Virus record (IMG/VR): IMGVR_UViG_3300017719_002879
Coordinates: 1-22,823 of that record
Reading direction: 5' to 3' (one strand)
Origin: a virus
DNA length: 22,823 bases
Shown here: in pieces, positions 7,367 through 13,246 of the stretch
Position numbering within the stretch: the stretch's first letter is position 1
Layout: every line of letters begins with the position of its first letter
Translations under genes and position numbers: made by a program
The notes under the pieces: generated by a model
Database searches by the model: none
Told to the model about the DNA's origin: nothing
Seen by the model: only the letters and a program-made list of their open reading frames with translations

Positions 7367-8757
7367 TGCAACAAAATATTGAAAGAATTATTCTAGCTGG
7401 TCTATGTTACAATGAAGATTATCTCCGAAAGGTTATACCTTTTCTAAAGCCAGAATATTTTTCGAATGCATCAGAACGAGTAATATTTAATAAGATTAAT
7501 CAATATGTAAATGAATACAATGCACCTCCGTCAAAGCAAGCTATTATAATTTCTACTACTGATGATAAATCGGTATCAGAAACTCAGTATAGTGAGATTC
7601 AAGAGATCGTAAACGATATTGAGCAAGGTGATAGCAAGCAACAGTGGTTACTAGATGAGACTGAAAAGTTTTGTAAAGATAAAGCACTATTCAATGCAAT
7701 TATGGAAGGTATTCAAATCATTGACGGTAGAAATAAAGACATGGGCAAAGATGCATTGCCCAGTATTCTATCAGAAGCACTCGCCGTGGGTTTTGATAAC
7801 ACTGTCGGCCATGATTATATTGACAATGCTTCAGATAGATACGAGTTCTATCACAGACTAGAAGAGAAGTTGCCGTTTGATTTGGATATGTTCAACAAAA
7901 TTACCGAAGGTGGTTTGTCAAATAAGACGTTGAATGTTGCGCTTGCTGGTACGGGTGTTGGTAAATCTCTGTTCATGTGTCATATGGCAGCAGGTCATAT
8001 CTCACAGGGCAGAAATGTTCTGTACATCACACTAGAAATGTCAGAAGAGCGAATCGCTGAACGAATCGATGCTAATTTAATGAATCTGCCCATTGGACAG
8101 TTGAAAGACTTGTCTAAACAGATGTTTGATGACAGAATTGCCAAGATTAATTCTAAGATTCAAGGTCGTCTTATCATTAAAGAATATCCTACAGCATCTG
8201 CCCATGCAGGACACTTTAAGTCTTTGTTAAACGAGTTGACTTTGAAGAAAGACTTCTCTCCTGATATCATTTTTATTGATTATCTAAATATTTGTGCAAG
8301 TAGTAGATTCAAAGCTGGCTCATCTGCAAATTCTTACACAATTATTAAAAGCATTGCAGAAGAGCTACGAGGTTTGGCAGGTGAATTCAACTTACCCATA
8401 TTCACAGCTACACAGACTACCCGGGGTGGTTACGGCAACAGTGATGTTGAGTTGACAGATACTTCAGAATCGTTTGGTCTTCCTGCTACAGCAGACATTA
8501 TGGTAGCGTTGATAAATACTGAAGAGTTAGAAGAGCAAGGCGTAATTATGGTAAAGCAGTTGAAGAATCGCTATGCTGATCCTACAACTAATAAACGATT
8601 CATGATTGGCGTAGATAGAGCTAGAATGAAACTCTTTGACTTGGAAGACCCACAAGCAGGACTTACAGATTCTGGTGCGTCAAAGTATGATGAGACTCCA
8701 GTATTCGACAGGAAGAACCTGAGTGTTGAAAAAGATTATGGTAGCATAAAATTTTAA
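7366..8757 (+). CDS. 41: Replicative DNA helicase, T4 gp41/DnaB-like
   Basis: This 463-residue protein (T4 gp41 has 475) is the 5'-3' hexameric fork helicase. The N-terminal part of about 170 residues is helical and matches the DnaB-type N-domain position. The RecA-like C-domain has Walker A GTGVGKS (residues 195-201), the DnaB motif VLYITLEMSEERIAERID, Walker B IIFIDYLN (D305), and FTATQTTR, matching the sensor/H3-like region. The start is GTG 7366 in a TAGTG overlap, preceded by AAGGA at nine bases. No terminator follows the stop; the next gene begins 33 bases on with its own late promoter, so early read-through from here would enter it. Confidence 0.93.
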   Translation: MQQNIERIILAGLCYNEDYLRKVIPFLKPEYFSNASERVIFNKINQYVNEYNAPPSKQAIIISTTDDKSVSETQYSEIQEIVNDIEQGDSKQQWLLDETEKFCKDKALFNAIMEGIQIIDGRNKDMGKDALPSILSEALAVGFDNTVGHDYIDNASDRYEFYHRLEEKLPFDLDMFNKITEGGLSNKTLNVALAGTGVGKSLFMCHMAAGHISQGRNVLYITLEMSEERIAERIDANLMNLPIGQLKDLSKQMFDDRIAKINSKIQGRLIIKEYPTASAHAGHFKSLLNELTLKKDFSPDIIFIDYLNICASSRFKAGSSANSYTIIKSIAEELRGLAGEFNLPIFTATQTTRGGYGNSDVELTDTSESFGLPATADIMVALINTEELEEQGVIMVKQLKNRYADPTTNKRFMIGVDRARMKLFDLEDPQAGLTDSGASKYDETPVFDRKNLSVEKDYGSIKF

Positions 8758-8760
8758 TTC

Positions 8761-8768
8761 TATAAATA
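8761..8768 (+). promoter_or_regulatory. T4-type late promoter (TATAAATA)
   Basis: An exact TATAAATA octamer, the late promoter element recognised in T4 by gp55 with gp33 and the sliding clamp. It lies in the 32-base gap after the helicase gene. With T4 spacing (+1 six bases after the last A), transcription would begin at 8774, just inside the leader of the EF-hand protein. Confidence 0.8.
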
Positions 8769-8791
8769 GTGAGAAAGGGAGTACTCACTAT
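8766..8791 (+). promoter_or_regulatory. Hairpin masking the start of the EF-hand membrane protein
   Basis: ATAGTGAG at 8766-8773 is the exact reverse complement of CTCACTAT at 8784-8791. The 8-bp stem includes the A and T of start ATG 8790. The 10-base loop holds the ribosome site AAAGGGAG. The 5' arm overlaps the last three bases of the late promoter and ends exactly one base before the predicted late start, so only read-through RNA could form it. Confidence 0.7.
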
Positions 8792-9110
8792 GACAGAAGA
8801 AACTAAGAAAGAATTTCATCCCGCAGACACTAACGGTGATGGTAAAGTAAGCGAAAAAGAACAGGCGATGTACATGGAGTTCAGGCGCAAAGAGCTTGAA
8901 GACCAAGATGCAATGCGAGATGCTCAACGAAAGATGGCTTGGTTTGCACTTGGAGGTATGTTGTTGTATCCTTTTGCAGTTGTAGTCGCATCACTCGTAG
9001 GGTTAGACCAAGCACAATCTACACTTGGTGATATGGCACCTACTTATTTTGTTGCTGTTGCTGGTATTGTCGCAGCATTCTTTGGAGCGCAAGCTTTTAC
9101 TAAAAAATAA
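8790..9110 (+). CDS. EF-hand protein with two membrane segments; holin candidate
   Basis: This 106-residue protein starts at ATG 8790 behind AAAGGGAG. Residues 13-24 form a textbook EF-hand calcium loop with D13, N15, D17, K19, S21 and E24 in the coordinating positions. A charged helix follows (25-48), then two hydrophobic stretches, about 51-73 (AWFALGG...SLVGL) and 84-102 (APTYFVAVAGIVAAFFGAQAF), with a basic C-terminus. A short protein with a membrane hairpin and a soluble head fits a holin or another inner-membrane effector; calcium sensing is an inference from the loop. Expression looks late-only because of the TATAAATA promoter and the start-masking hairpin. The lysozyme is 6 kb away, so the lysis assignment rests on topology and timing alone. 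Confidence 0.8.
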   Translation: MTEETKKEFHPADTNGDGKVSEKEQAMYMEFRRKELEDQDAMRDAQRKMAWFALGGMLLYPFAVVVASLVGLDQAQSTLGDMAPTYFVAVAGIVAAFFGAQAFTKK

Positions 9111-9128
9111 TGAGATTAGAGTTATATT

Positions 9129-9833
9129 ATGGATAAAAATTTATATCCGAGAGAAGAACAACACAACAGATATCCTATGTTCAAGGATATGTTTGGTGAA
9201 GTAGAAGATTCGACAGTACTAGACTACGGTGGTAATACTGCAAATCTTCTACACTTCTCAGAAGGCGCTATAAAAGAAGAAAACTATACCTGCATTGATA
9301 TGGAAAAAGAAGCACTGTCTATTGGTAAGAAAGATTTTCCAAAAGCAGAATTTCTAAAGTACAACAAATATAATTGGGCAGACAATCACAACGGCAACTA
9401 CCACGCCGACTATCCTACCTTAAGAAATGAAAGCGTTGACTACATTTTTTCGTACAGCGTTTTCAGTCACTCCGATTTTCTAGACTTGCTACTGACAATA
9501 CAGTGGATGAAAACTTTAAGTCCAAGGAAGATCGCCCTCAGTATTGTATCTACAGAAGACAAAGTCCTCACAAACTGGTTTTGGCAGAGAAGAGTCCAAG
9601 AATACGGATCGTGTGTGGACTTCCGGTCTAATATCGCCGAGTGCAAGTCTACTTTTACCTTGTTTGACAATAATTTCATTGTTGAAAACACGTTGGCTCA
9701 GGCTGAATATGATTCTACTCATATGCTCACAATATACAACCCTGACTGGTTAGTAGAGCGTTTAGCGACCGAAGGATTCGATGCTGAGATCGTGCGTCCT
9801 CGAGGCAGCTACGCTTCTTTTGTCATCATATAG
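9129..9833 (+). CDS. SAM-dependent methyltransferase-like protein
   Basis: This 234-residue protein has the class I (Rossmann) methyltransferase pattern: motif I VLDYGGNTANLL (residues 30-41; D32, G34, G35), an acidic residue after strand beta2 in YTCIDMEKEAL, and a post-motif strand VDYIFSYSVFSHSDF typical of small-molecule or sugar methyltransferases. No DPPY- or NPPY-type catalytic motif of DNA amino-methyltransferases is seen, so the target is more likely a small molecule, lipid, sugar or protein. The start ATG 9129 follows TTATATT with a weak GAG site. It follows the EF-hand gene by 18 bases and could share its late transcript. The substrate is unknown. Confidence 0.68.
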   Translation: MDKNLYPREEQHNRYPMFKDMFGEVEDSTVLDYGGNTANLLHFSEGAIKEENYTCIDMEKEALSIGKKDFPKAEFLKYNKYNWADNHNGNYHADYPTLRNESVDYIFSYSVFSHSDFLDLLLTIQWMKTLSPRKIALSIVSTEDKVLTNWFWQRRVQEYGSCVDFRSNIAECKSTFTLFDNNFIVENTLAQAEYDSTHMLTIYNPDWLVERLATEGFDAEIVRPRGSYASFVII

Positions 9834-9891
9834 CTAGACTATAGACAAAAATACCAGCTCACAGAGAGCCTCTCAGAGCGTCTGGTGCGAT

Positions 9892-9986
9892 TTGTAAGTC
9901 ATTGATATTACTGATAATTTAATGCTTGACACTTCATACCAAACCAGCTATAATAGTTATATGAAATCGAGTTGTAAGTCATTGAT
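9892..9986 (+). repeat. 15-bp direct repeat TTGTAAGTCATTGAT (two copies, 80 bp apart)
   Basis: Identical copies lie at 9892-9906 and 9972-9986. Each sits upstream of a perfect TTGACA/TATAAT promoter, ending 19 and 30 bases before the respective -35 box. This is consistent with a regulator-binding site or a duplicated promoter cassette. The surrounding sequences otherwise differ. Confidence 0.75.
9926..9954 (+). promoter_or_regulatory. Consensus sigma70-type promoter, distal copy
   Basis: TTGACA at 9926-9931, a 17-base spacer and TATAAT at 9949-9954. The predicted start is near 9961, and the transcript would run through the second repeat and the proximal promoter into the gene at 10087. Confidence 0.8.
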
Positions 9987-10016
9987 CTATCTAGGGCAAA
10001 TAAGTTAAAATAAAGC

Positions 10017-10045
10017 TTGACATTTACCCAAATAGTCTGTATAAT
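10017..10045 (+). promoter_or_regulatory. Consensus sigma70-type promoter, proximal copy
   Basis: TTGACA at 10017-10022, a 17-base spacer and TATAAT at 10040-10045. The predicted start near 10052 gives a leader of about 35 bases with GAGGG at 10074-10078 before ATG 10087. Confidence 0.85.
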
Positions 10046-10086
10046 GTACTTATAAACTGAGAAAACAAGCTGTGAGGGCTTATATT

Positions 10087-10356
10087 ATGACAAACATTAC
10101 CGAGCGAGACGAATTAGCCAGCTACATTTCAGATTCGTACAAGAGTTTGTACGGCATTCGTCCACGTTTTTTTGATTGGAAGGCGATGAGCATTGAAACT
10201 CTTCGGTCTGAGGCAGATCGCATGAGCGATGAGATCGAGTACGAGCTGGATCGTGACCGTGTCGAGATGGAAAGAAATCTCGATTCATTCTTACAGTATG
10301 CGCCTACGCAGGAAGTTGCCAAGCGTTGGATACAGGAGATGATAGATGATGTATAG
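10087..10356 (+). CDS. Small hypothetical phage protein (89 aa), helical
   Basis: The start ATG 10087 is placed nine bases after GAGGG; an in-frame GTG at 10072 overlaps that ribosome site and is rejected. The protein begins MTNITERDELASYISDSY and contains YGIRPRFFDW, a pattern seen in unnamed small early proteins of T4-like marine phages (recalled, not searched). The C-terminal two-thirds is predicted helical with many charged residues (RMSDEIEYELDRDRVEME). No catalytic motif is visible. It is driven by one or both tandem promoters, and the next gene starts inside its end with an 11-base overlap. Function unknown. Confidence 0.78.
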   Translation: MTNITERDELASYISDSYKSLYGIRPRFFDWKAMSIETLRSEADRMSDEIEYELDRDRVEMERNLDSFLQYAPTQEVAKRWIQEMIDDV

Positions 10357-10555
10357 TAAATATCCTTGCCAAGTTGAGATGGTCAAGTATCATCTTGATG
10401 GTATTAAAGAAGGCATGCATACTGTCGAAAAGATGGGATTCATGTCTTGGAATGACGCATGTACTTGGGCAGGTTCTGTGACTGAGAGCCACAAAGTATC
10501 TTATGTCGTACTTGAGATGCAAAACCTAGAAACCAAAGAAATAGAAAAGTTTTAA
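10346..10555 (+). CDS. Small hypothetical protein, 69 aa
   Basis: The ORF begins at ATG 10346 (a second ATG follows at once), six bases after AGGAGA, and overlaps the previous gene by 11 bases, so the two are probably translationally coupled. The sequence begins MMYSKYPCQVEMVKYHLDGIKEGM and includes SWNDACTWAGSVTE and VSYVVLEMQNLET. It looks like a small alpha/beta protein without membrane segments. No family is recognised. It closes the two-gene early operon before the promoter at 10563. Confidence 0.7.
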   Translation: MMYSKYPCQVEMVKYHLDGIKEGMHTVEKMGFMSWNDACTWAGSVTESHKVSYVVLEMQNLETKEIEKF

Positions 10556-10562
10556 TTAGTGC

Positions 10563-10591
10563 TTGACATTGTACTTCCTAATGAGTATAAT
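10563..10591 (+). promoter_or_regulatory. Consensus sigma70-type promoter for the HTH gene
   Basis: TTGACA at 10563-10568, a 17-base spacer and TATAAT at 10586-10591, all perfect. The predicted start is about 10598, at the left edge of an inverted repeat, giving a leader of about 84 bases. Confidence 0.85.
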
Positions 10592-10598
10592 GTTTAGA

Positions 10599-10619
10599 CA
10601 CTCAAAGAATTTGAGAGTG
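10599..10619 (+). promoter_or_regulatory. Inverted repeat at the transcript 5' end (hairpin or operator)
   Basis: CTCAAA at 10601-10606 pairs with TTTGAG at 10610-10615 around a GAA loop; CA and TG extend the stem after a two-base bulge. It begins at the predicted +1 of the 10563 promoter, so it could be an RNA-stabilising 5' hairpin or an operator for the winged-helix protein encoded downstream. Confidence 0.5.
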
Positions 10620-10681
10620 ATCTTGAATAGCGACCGCAAAGTCGTTTAATTTTAATGTTAATAATCAAAGGTGATTATATT

Positions 10682-10969
10682 ATGGCTACAACTACTACAA
10701 CTAAGGCTGCGAAGGCAGCACCTGTTAAGAACCAGAACGAGAAGATCCTTGCTTTCCTTCGATCTGGCCAAACTTTGACAGCGGCTCAAGCAGCTTCAAT
10801 GTTCGGTGTAAAGACGGTCTCTGCTCGTGTTGCAGAACTTCGTGCAGCTGGACAGCCTATTTACGCTAATGTAAACAAGTCTGGCAAGACTGCTTATCGT
10901 CTAGGTCGTCCTAGTCGTGCAATGATTGCTGCTGCATACGCTGCTGTTGGTTCTTCAGTATTTAGCTAG
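10682..10969 (+). CDS. Winged-helix DNA-binding-like protein (HTH_39 type)
   Basis: The start is ATG 10682, eight bases after AAAGGTG; an in-frame upstream ATG at 10655 lacks a site and adds an unlikely tail. The 95-residue protein has a Thr/Ala/Lys-rich N-terminus. A helix-turn-helix follows from about residue 20 to 75, with ILAFLRSGQTLTAAQAASMFGV, then SARVAELRAAGQPIY and the wing KSGKTAYRLG. This matches the pattern of small phage HTH proteins annotated as HTH_39. A C-terminal Ala-rich helix follows. It has its own strong promoter with an inverted repeat at +1 and a terminator behind it, so it is a stand-alone early unit that may regulate itself. Whether it is an activator, repressor or abundant DNA-coating protein cannot be told. 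Confidence 0.78.
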   Translation: MATTTTTKAAKAAPVKNQNEKILAFLRSGQTLTAAQAASMFGVKTVSARVAELRAAGQPIYANVNKSGKTAYRLGRPSRAMIAAAYAAVGSSVFS

Positions 10970-10980
10970 TGTAAATATCC

Positions 10981-11011
10981 TGGGCATGATGTGAAACTGC
11001 CCACTCTTTTT
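10981..11011 (+). terminator. Rho-independent terminator after the HTH gene
   Basis: TGGGCA at 10981-10986 pairs with TGCCCA at 10998-11003 around an 11-base loop, followed by CTCTTTTT. It lies 12 bases after the HTH stop and 24 bases before the next start. Confidence 0.65.
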
Positions 11012-11034
11012 AGTTAGTTAAGTGTGAGGGTATT

Positions 11035-11565
11035 ATGGCAAATCATGTTGATAATTATATTGAAGTCATTGGCAACGATGCAGCAAAGGTAGAATTCGAA
11101 CGAATCTTTCAACAGATTGATTCTTGTGAATTTCAGTCTCTCTATGACGCAGAGTTCCTTCCTGTGATTACAGAAACTGGCAAAGTTGGTATAGATACAG
11201 TCGGCGCAAAGTGGGCTAATCTAGAAGATTTCGGTGAAGACTATGCTCTTGTTACTTCAGCATGGTCTGCTGTATTACCTTTTCTCGATGAACTTGGATG
11301 TCATCTAGAAGATTTTGATCCTAAAGTACAGCTTACTTGTCAGTTTACTGACGAAGGCTACAATTTTGTTGGGTGTGCATTGTTTCACGATTCAGATGTA
11401 GAATCAGACGAAGAATATTATGATGATCTGGTTGAATTGCGTTGCCTGTCTCTAGGCGAAGAAAATACAGAAGATTATGATATATGGGAAGATGAAGATT
11501 GGTATGATTTCATCGACACACGAATTGAATTAATGAAAAATGATTTGCTTGAGTGTGCTGCATGA
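11035..11565 (+). CDS. Acidic hypothetical protein, possible YubB/Api92-like ferredoxin fold
   Basis: This 176-residue protein starts at ATG 11035 behind GAGGG. It opens with MANHVDNYIEVIGNDAAKVEFERIF, resembling the beginning of YubB/Api92-like phage proteins (ANWxxNxLxIxG, then a helix with a F). The C-terminal half is strongly acidic (DSDVESDEEYYDD, EENTEDYDIWEDEDW). Such acidity could be DNA mimicry or simply a soluble tail. No catalytic motif or membrane segment is present. It overlaps the next gene by four bases (ATGA). The family assignment is tentative. Confidence 0.75.
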   Translation: MANHVDNYIEVIGNDAAKVEFERIFQQIDSCEFQSLYDAEFLPVITETGKVGIDTVGAKWANLEDFGEDYALVTSAWSAVLPFLDELGCHLEDFDPKVQLTCQFTDEGYNFVGCALFHDSDVESDEEYYDDLVELRCLSLGEENTEDYDIWEDEDWYDFIDTRIELMKNDLLECAA

Positions 11566-11990
11566 ATAACATGAAATGGACAGGATTTACTTGCTCCACT
11601 TTCGATCTATTACATGCAGGTCATGTTACAATGTTGAAAGAAGCAGCACAATCTTGTGATTATCTTATCTGTGGACTACAAACTGATCCAACTATTGACA
11701 GACCGACAAGTAAGAATAAACCTATTCAATCTTTGGTTGAAAGATTTATCCAACTTGATGCTATAAAATATGTTGATGAGATTGTTGTTTATCAAACAGA
11801 AAAAGACCTTGAAGACCTTCTTCTTACACTGAATATCAATGTTCGTTTTGTGGGAGAAGAATATCGTAATGTCAGTTTTACAGGTAAAGATATCTGTGAA
11901 AAACGAGATATTGAGATATTCTACAACAAAAGAGAACACAGCTTCTCTACCACTGAACTAAGGGAGCGAATCTATGCCTCTAAACAATAG
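11562..11990 (+). CDS. Cytidylyltransferase-like nucleotidyltransferase (TagD/RfaE-C type)
   Basis: The start ATG 11562 overlaps the previous stop as ATGA; a GTG three codons earlier is a weaker choice. The 142-residue protein shows the HxGH nucleotidyltransferase fold: GFTCSTFDLLHAGH (HAGH at residues 18-21), a strand CDYLICGLQTDP, the segment VRFVGEEYRNVSFTGKD, and the C-terminal signature STTELR (129-134). The closest pattern is glycerol-3-phosphate cytidylyltransferase or the ADP-heptose synthase C-domain, which join CTP or ATP to a phosphorylated sugar or alcohol. It could supply an activated precursor to the GT2 enzyme about 0.5 kb downstream, but the substrate is unknown. The next ORF overlaps by 17 bases. 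Confidence 0.82.
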   Translation: MNNMKWTGFTCSTFDLLHAGHVTMLKEAAQSCDYLICGLQTDPTIDRPTSKNKPIQSLVERFIQLDAIKYVDEIVVYQTEKDLEDLLLTLNINVRFVGEEYRNVSFTGKDICEKRDIEIFYNKREHSFSTTELRERIYASKQ

Positions 11991-12219
11991 AGTACTAGAA
12001 CTGTATCTTGAAGATTGGGAGTTTAATATGAACGATGATGATGTAAAACGAAAGATTGCTAAGGTTGTTGTTGCAGGACAACGAGCATTAGACCCTAGCT
12101 TCAAATCTTTTTGGAATGATAAGGCACAAAAATTAGCGACTAAATATAATGTGAACTTATCTGAAATTAAGCAATGTCCGGAGTTTTATAATGAAGTTGA
12201 AATTAGTCGCATCCACTAA
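11974..12219 (+). CDS. Small hypothetical protein, 81 aa
   Basis: ATG 11974 lies seven bases after AGGGAG, inside the end of the cytidylyltransferase gene. A second in-frame ATG at 12030 also has a good GGGAG and could give a 62-residue form. The protein contains DDDVKRKIAKVVVAGQRALDP and FKSFWNDKAQKLATKYN, mostly helical and charged. It overlaps the next gene by 29 bases. No known domain. Confidence 0.7.
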   Translation: MPLNNRVLELYLEDWEFNMNDDDVKRKIAKVVVAGQRALDPSFKSFWNDKAQKLATKYNVNLSEIKQCPEFYNEVEISRIH

Positions 12220-12538
12220 AATCTTTAAAAATATTGGCAACATGGAAGTCCCGATGTGGCGGTGCGTAGATGGTAATGAATATATCATCGAACGCTTTGA
12301 TGAAGAACCTACATGGCCTGATGTAGGCAAAGCAGTTACATATTTTCAACACATTCTTGAGGGTAAACTAGAGGTAGATGTGAAAGAAATTTATTCCGGG
12401 TTTGAGTTGTACGATAACAATTCTCTAACTCACGGTGAAAACTTTCAACTTGAAAACGGCGGGACTATAGACTTTCCTGCTGAAGATGTAACCAAGATTG
12501 ATGTGACGGAAATGATGGATGGAATCAAAGGACTGTAG
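12191..12538 (+). CDS. Hypothetical protein, 115 aa
   Basis: ATG 12191 follows GGAG by seven bases and lies within the previous gene. The protein begins MKLKLVASTKIFKNIGNME and runs through WRCVDGNEYIIERFDEEPTWP to an acidic end. Alternating hydrophobic and charged segments suggest a small alpha/beta fold. It overlaps the glycosyltransferase gene by 20 bases. No motif was recognised. Confidence 0.7.
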   Translation: MKLKLVASTKIFKNIGNMEVPMWRCVDGNEYIIERFDEEPTWPDVGKAVTYFQHILEGKLEVDVKEIYSGFELYDNNSLTHGENFQLENGGTIDFPAEDVTKIDVTEMMDGIKGL

Positions 12539-13238
12539 ATTTACAATAGGTTATACCTATTACGATGAACCTGAACTGCTCCTTGAACAAATATCGCTTT
12601 GGAAGAAATATCCTCATCAAGTAGAAATTATTCTAGTAGATGACGGCTCTCAAAAATATCCAGCATATGACATCGTAAAAGACCTTGAACTGCCAAATTT
12701 TCATCTTTATGTAGTAGATGAAGATTTGGGGTTCAATAGTCACGGGTGTAGAAACCTCATTTCAAAAGTTGCTTCCTGCGACTTTATATTATTTTCTGAT
12801 ATCGATTGTCAGTTTGCGCCTGAAGTCATCGCATTTCTAAAAACAGTATCCTTCAATACAGATAGAATTTATAAATTTTGTATGTATGTAACTCAATCTT
12901 TCAAGTATTTTCCTTGGCCAAGTCATCCAAACGTATTCATAGTTGACAGATATAAATTCTGGGAAGCAGGCGGATATGACGAATCATTTACTGGCTGGCA
13001 TTATGGTGATCGTGAGTTTATTGACCTTCTGGAAAAAGTGGCTACTGTGTCAAAAATATCAGAACACTTAGGATTTACTGTAGTTCGTGGTGCAAGAAGA
13101 ACTTATGTAGATACTTCGGTAGATAAAATAACATATGATAATGAAACAATGGTTATAAAAATACCAAGAAGAATGCCTGATAATCTTTCTGGAACAGTAA
13201 AAGAAAAAATTAACTTCTCGTATTCACAATTGTTATAA
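12519..13238 (+). CDS. GT2-type glycosyltransferase (GT-A fold)
   Basis: This 239-residue protein has the GT-A glycosyltransferase layout: IGYTYYDEPELL at the N-terminus, LVDDGS at residues 39-44, the metal-binding DID triad D94-I95-D96 in FILFSDIDCQF, and GYDESFTGWHYGD (152-164), the acceptor-side loop seen in the galactosyltransferase C-domain type. A nucleotide-sugar donor is expected; the acceptor could be phage DNA, host surface glycan or a phage protein. It starts at ATG 12519 inside the preceding gene with only a GGA site. Its TAA stop lies inside the late promoter at 13234, so its 3' end and the late module's control element share bases. Confidence 0.85.
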   Translation: MESKDCRFTIGYTYYDEPELLLEQISLWKKYPHQVEIILVDDGSQKYPAYDIVKDLELPNFHLYVVDEDLGFNSHGCRNLISKVASCDFILFSDIDCQFAPEVIAFLKTVSFNTDRIYKFCMYVTQSFKYFPWPSHPNVFIVDRYKFWEAGGYDESFTGWHYGDREFIDLLEKVATVSKISEHLGFTVVRGARRTYVDTSVDKITYDNETMVIKIPRRMPDNLSGTVKEKINFSYSQLL

Positions 13239-13241
13239 ATA
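13234..13241 (+). promoter_or_regulatory. T4-type late promoter overlapping a stop codon and abutting a start codon
   Basis: Exact TATAAATA. The TAA of the GT2 gene (13236-13238) lies within it, and the next gene's ATG is only five bases after its last A. With T4 spacing, +1 would be base 13247, the A of that ATG. Confidence 0.8.
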
Positions 13242-13246
13242 CAAGT

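Larger units (their letters stand above)
9834..10086 (+). other. Gene-free intergenic region with tandem promoters and a direct repeat
   Basis: These 253 bases have no convincing ORF. They hold a weak imperfect stem-loop (ACCAG 9853-9857 with CTGGT 9882-9886), a 15-base exact direct repeat (9892 and 9972), two perfect sigma70-type promoters (9926 and 10017), and the GAGGG ribosome site of the next gene. No tRNA, T-run terminator or late promoter was found. The stretch from about 9961 to 10016 could be transcribed as a short leader or small RNA. Confidence 0.6.

Noticed and set aside
9853-9886. ACCAG/CTGGT stem-loop as a terminator for the methyltransferase gene
   Set aside because: The stem has only five pairs with an irregular interior and no following T-run, so it is noted only as a weak structure.
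9922-9931. TGCTTGA reading as a T4 MotA box for middle promoters
   Set aside because: The bases belong to a perfect -35 box with 17-base spacing to TATAAT, whereas a MotA box sits nearer -30. A host sigma70-type promoter explains it.
9961-10008. Fifteen-codon ORF in the intergenic region
   Set aside because: No ribosome site, and it includes one copy of the DNA repeat; more likely non-coding.
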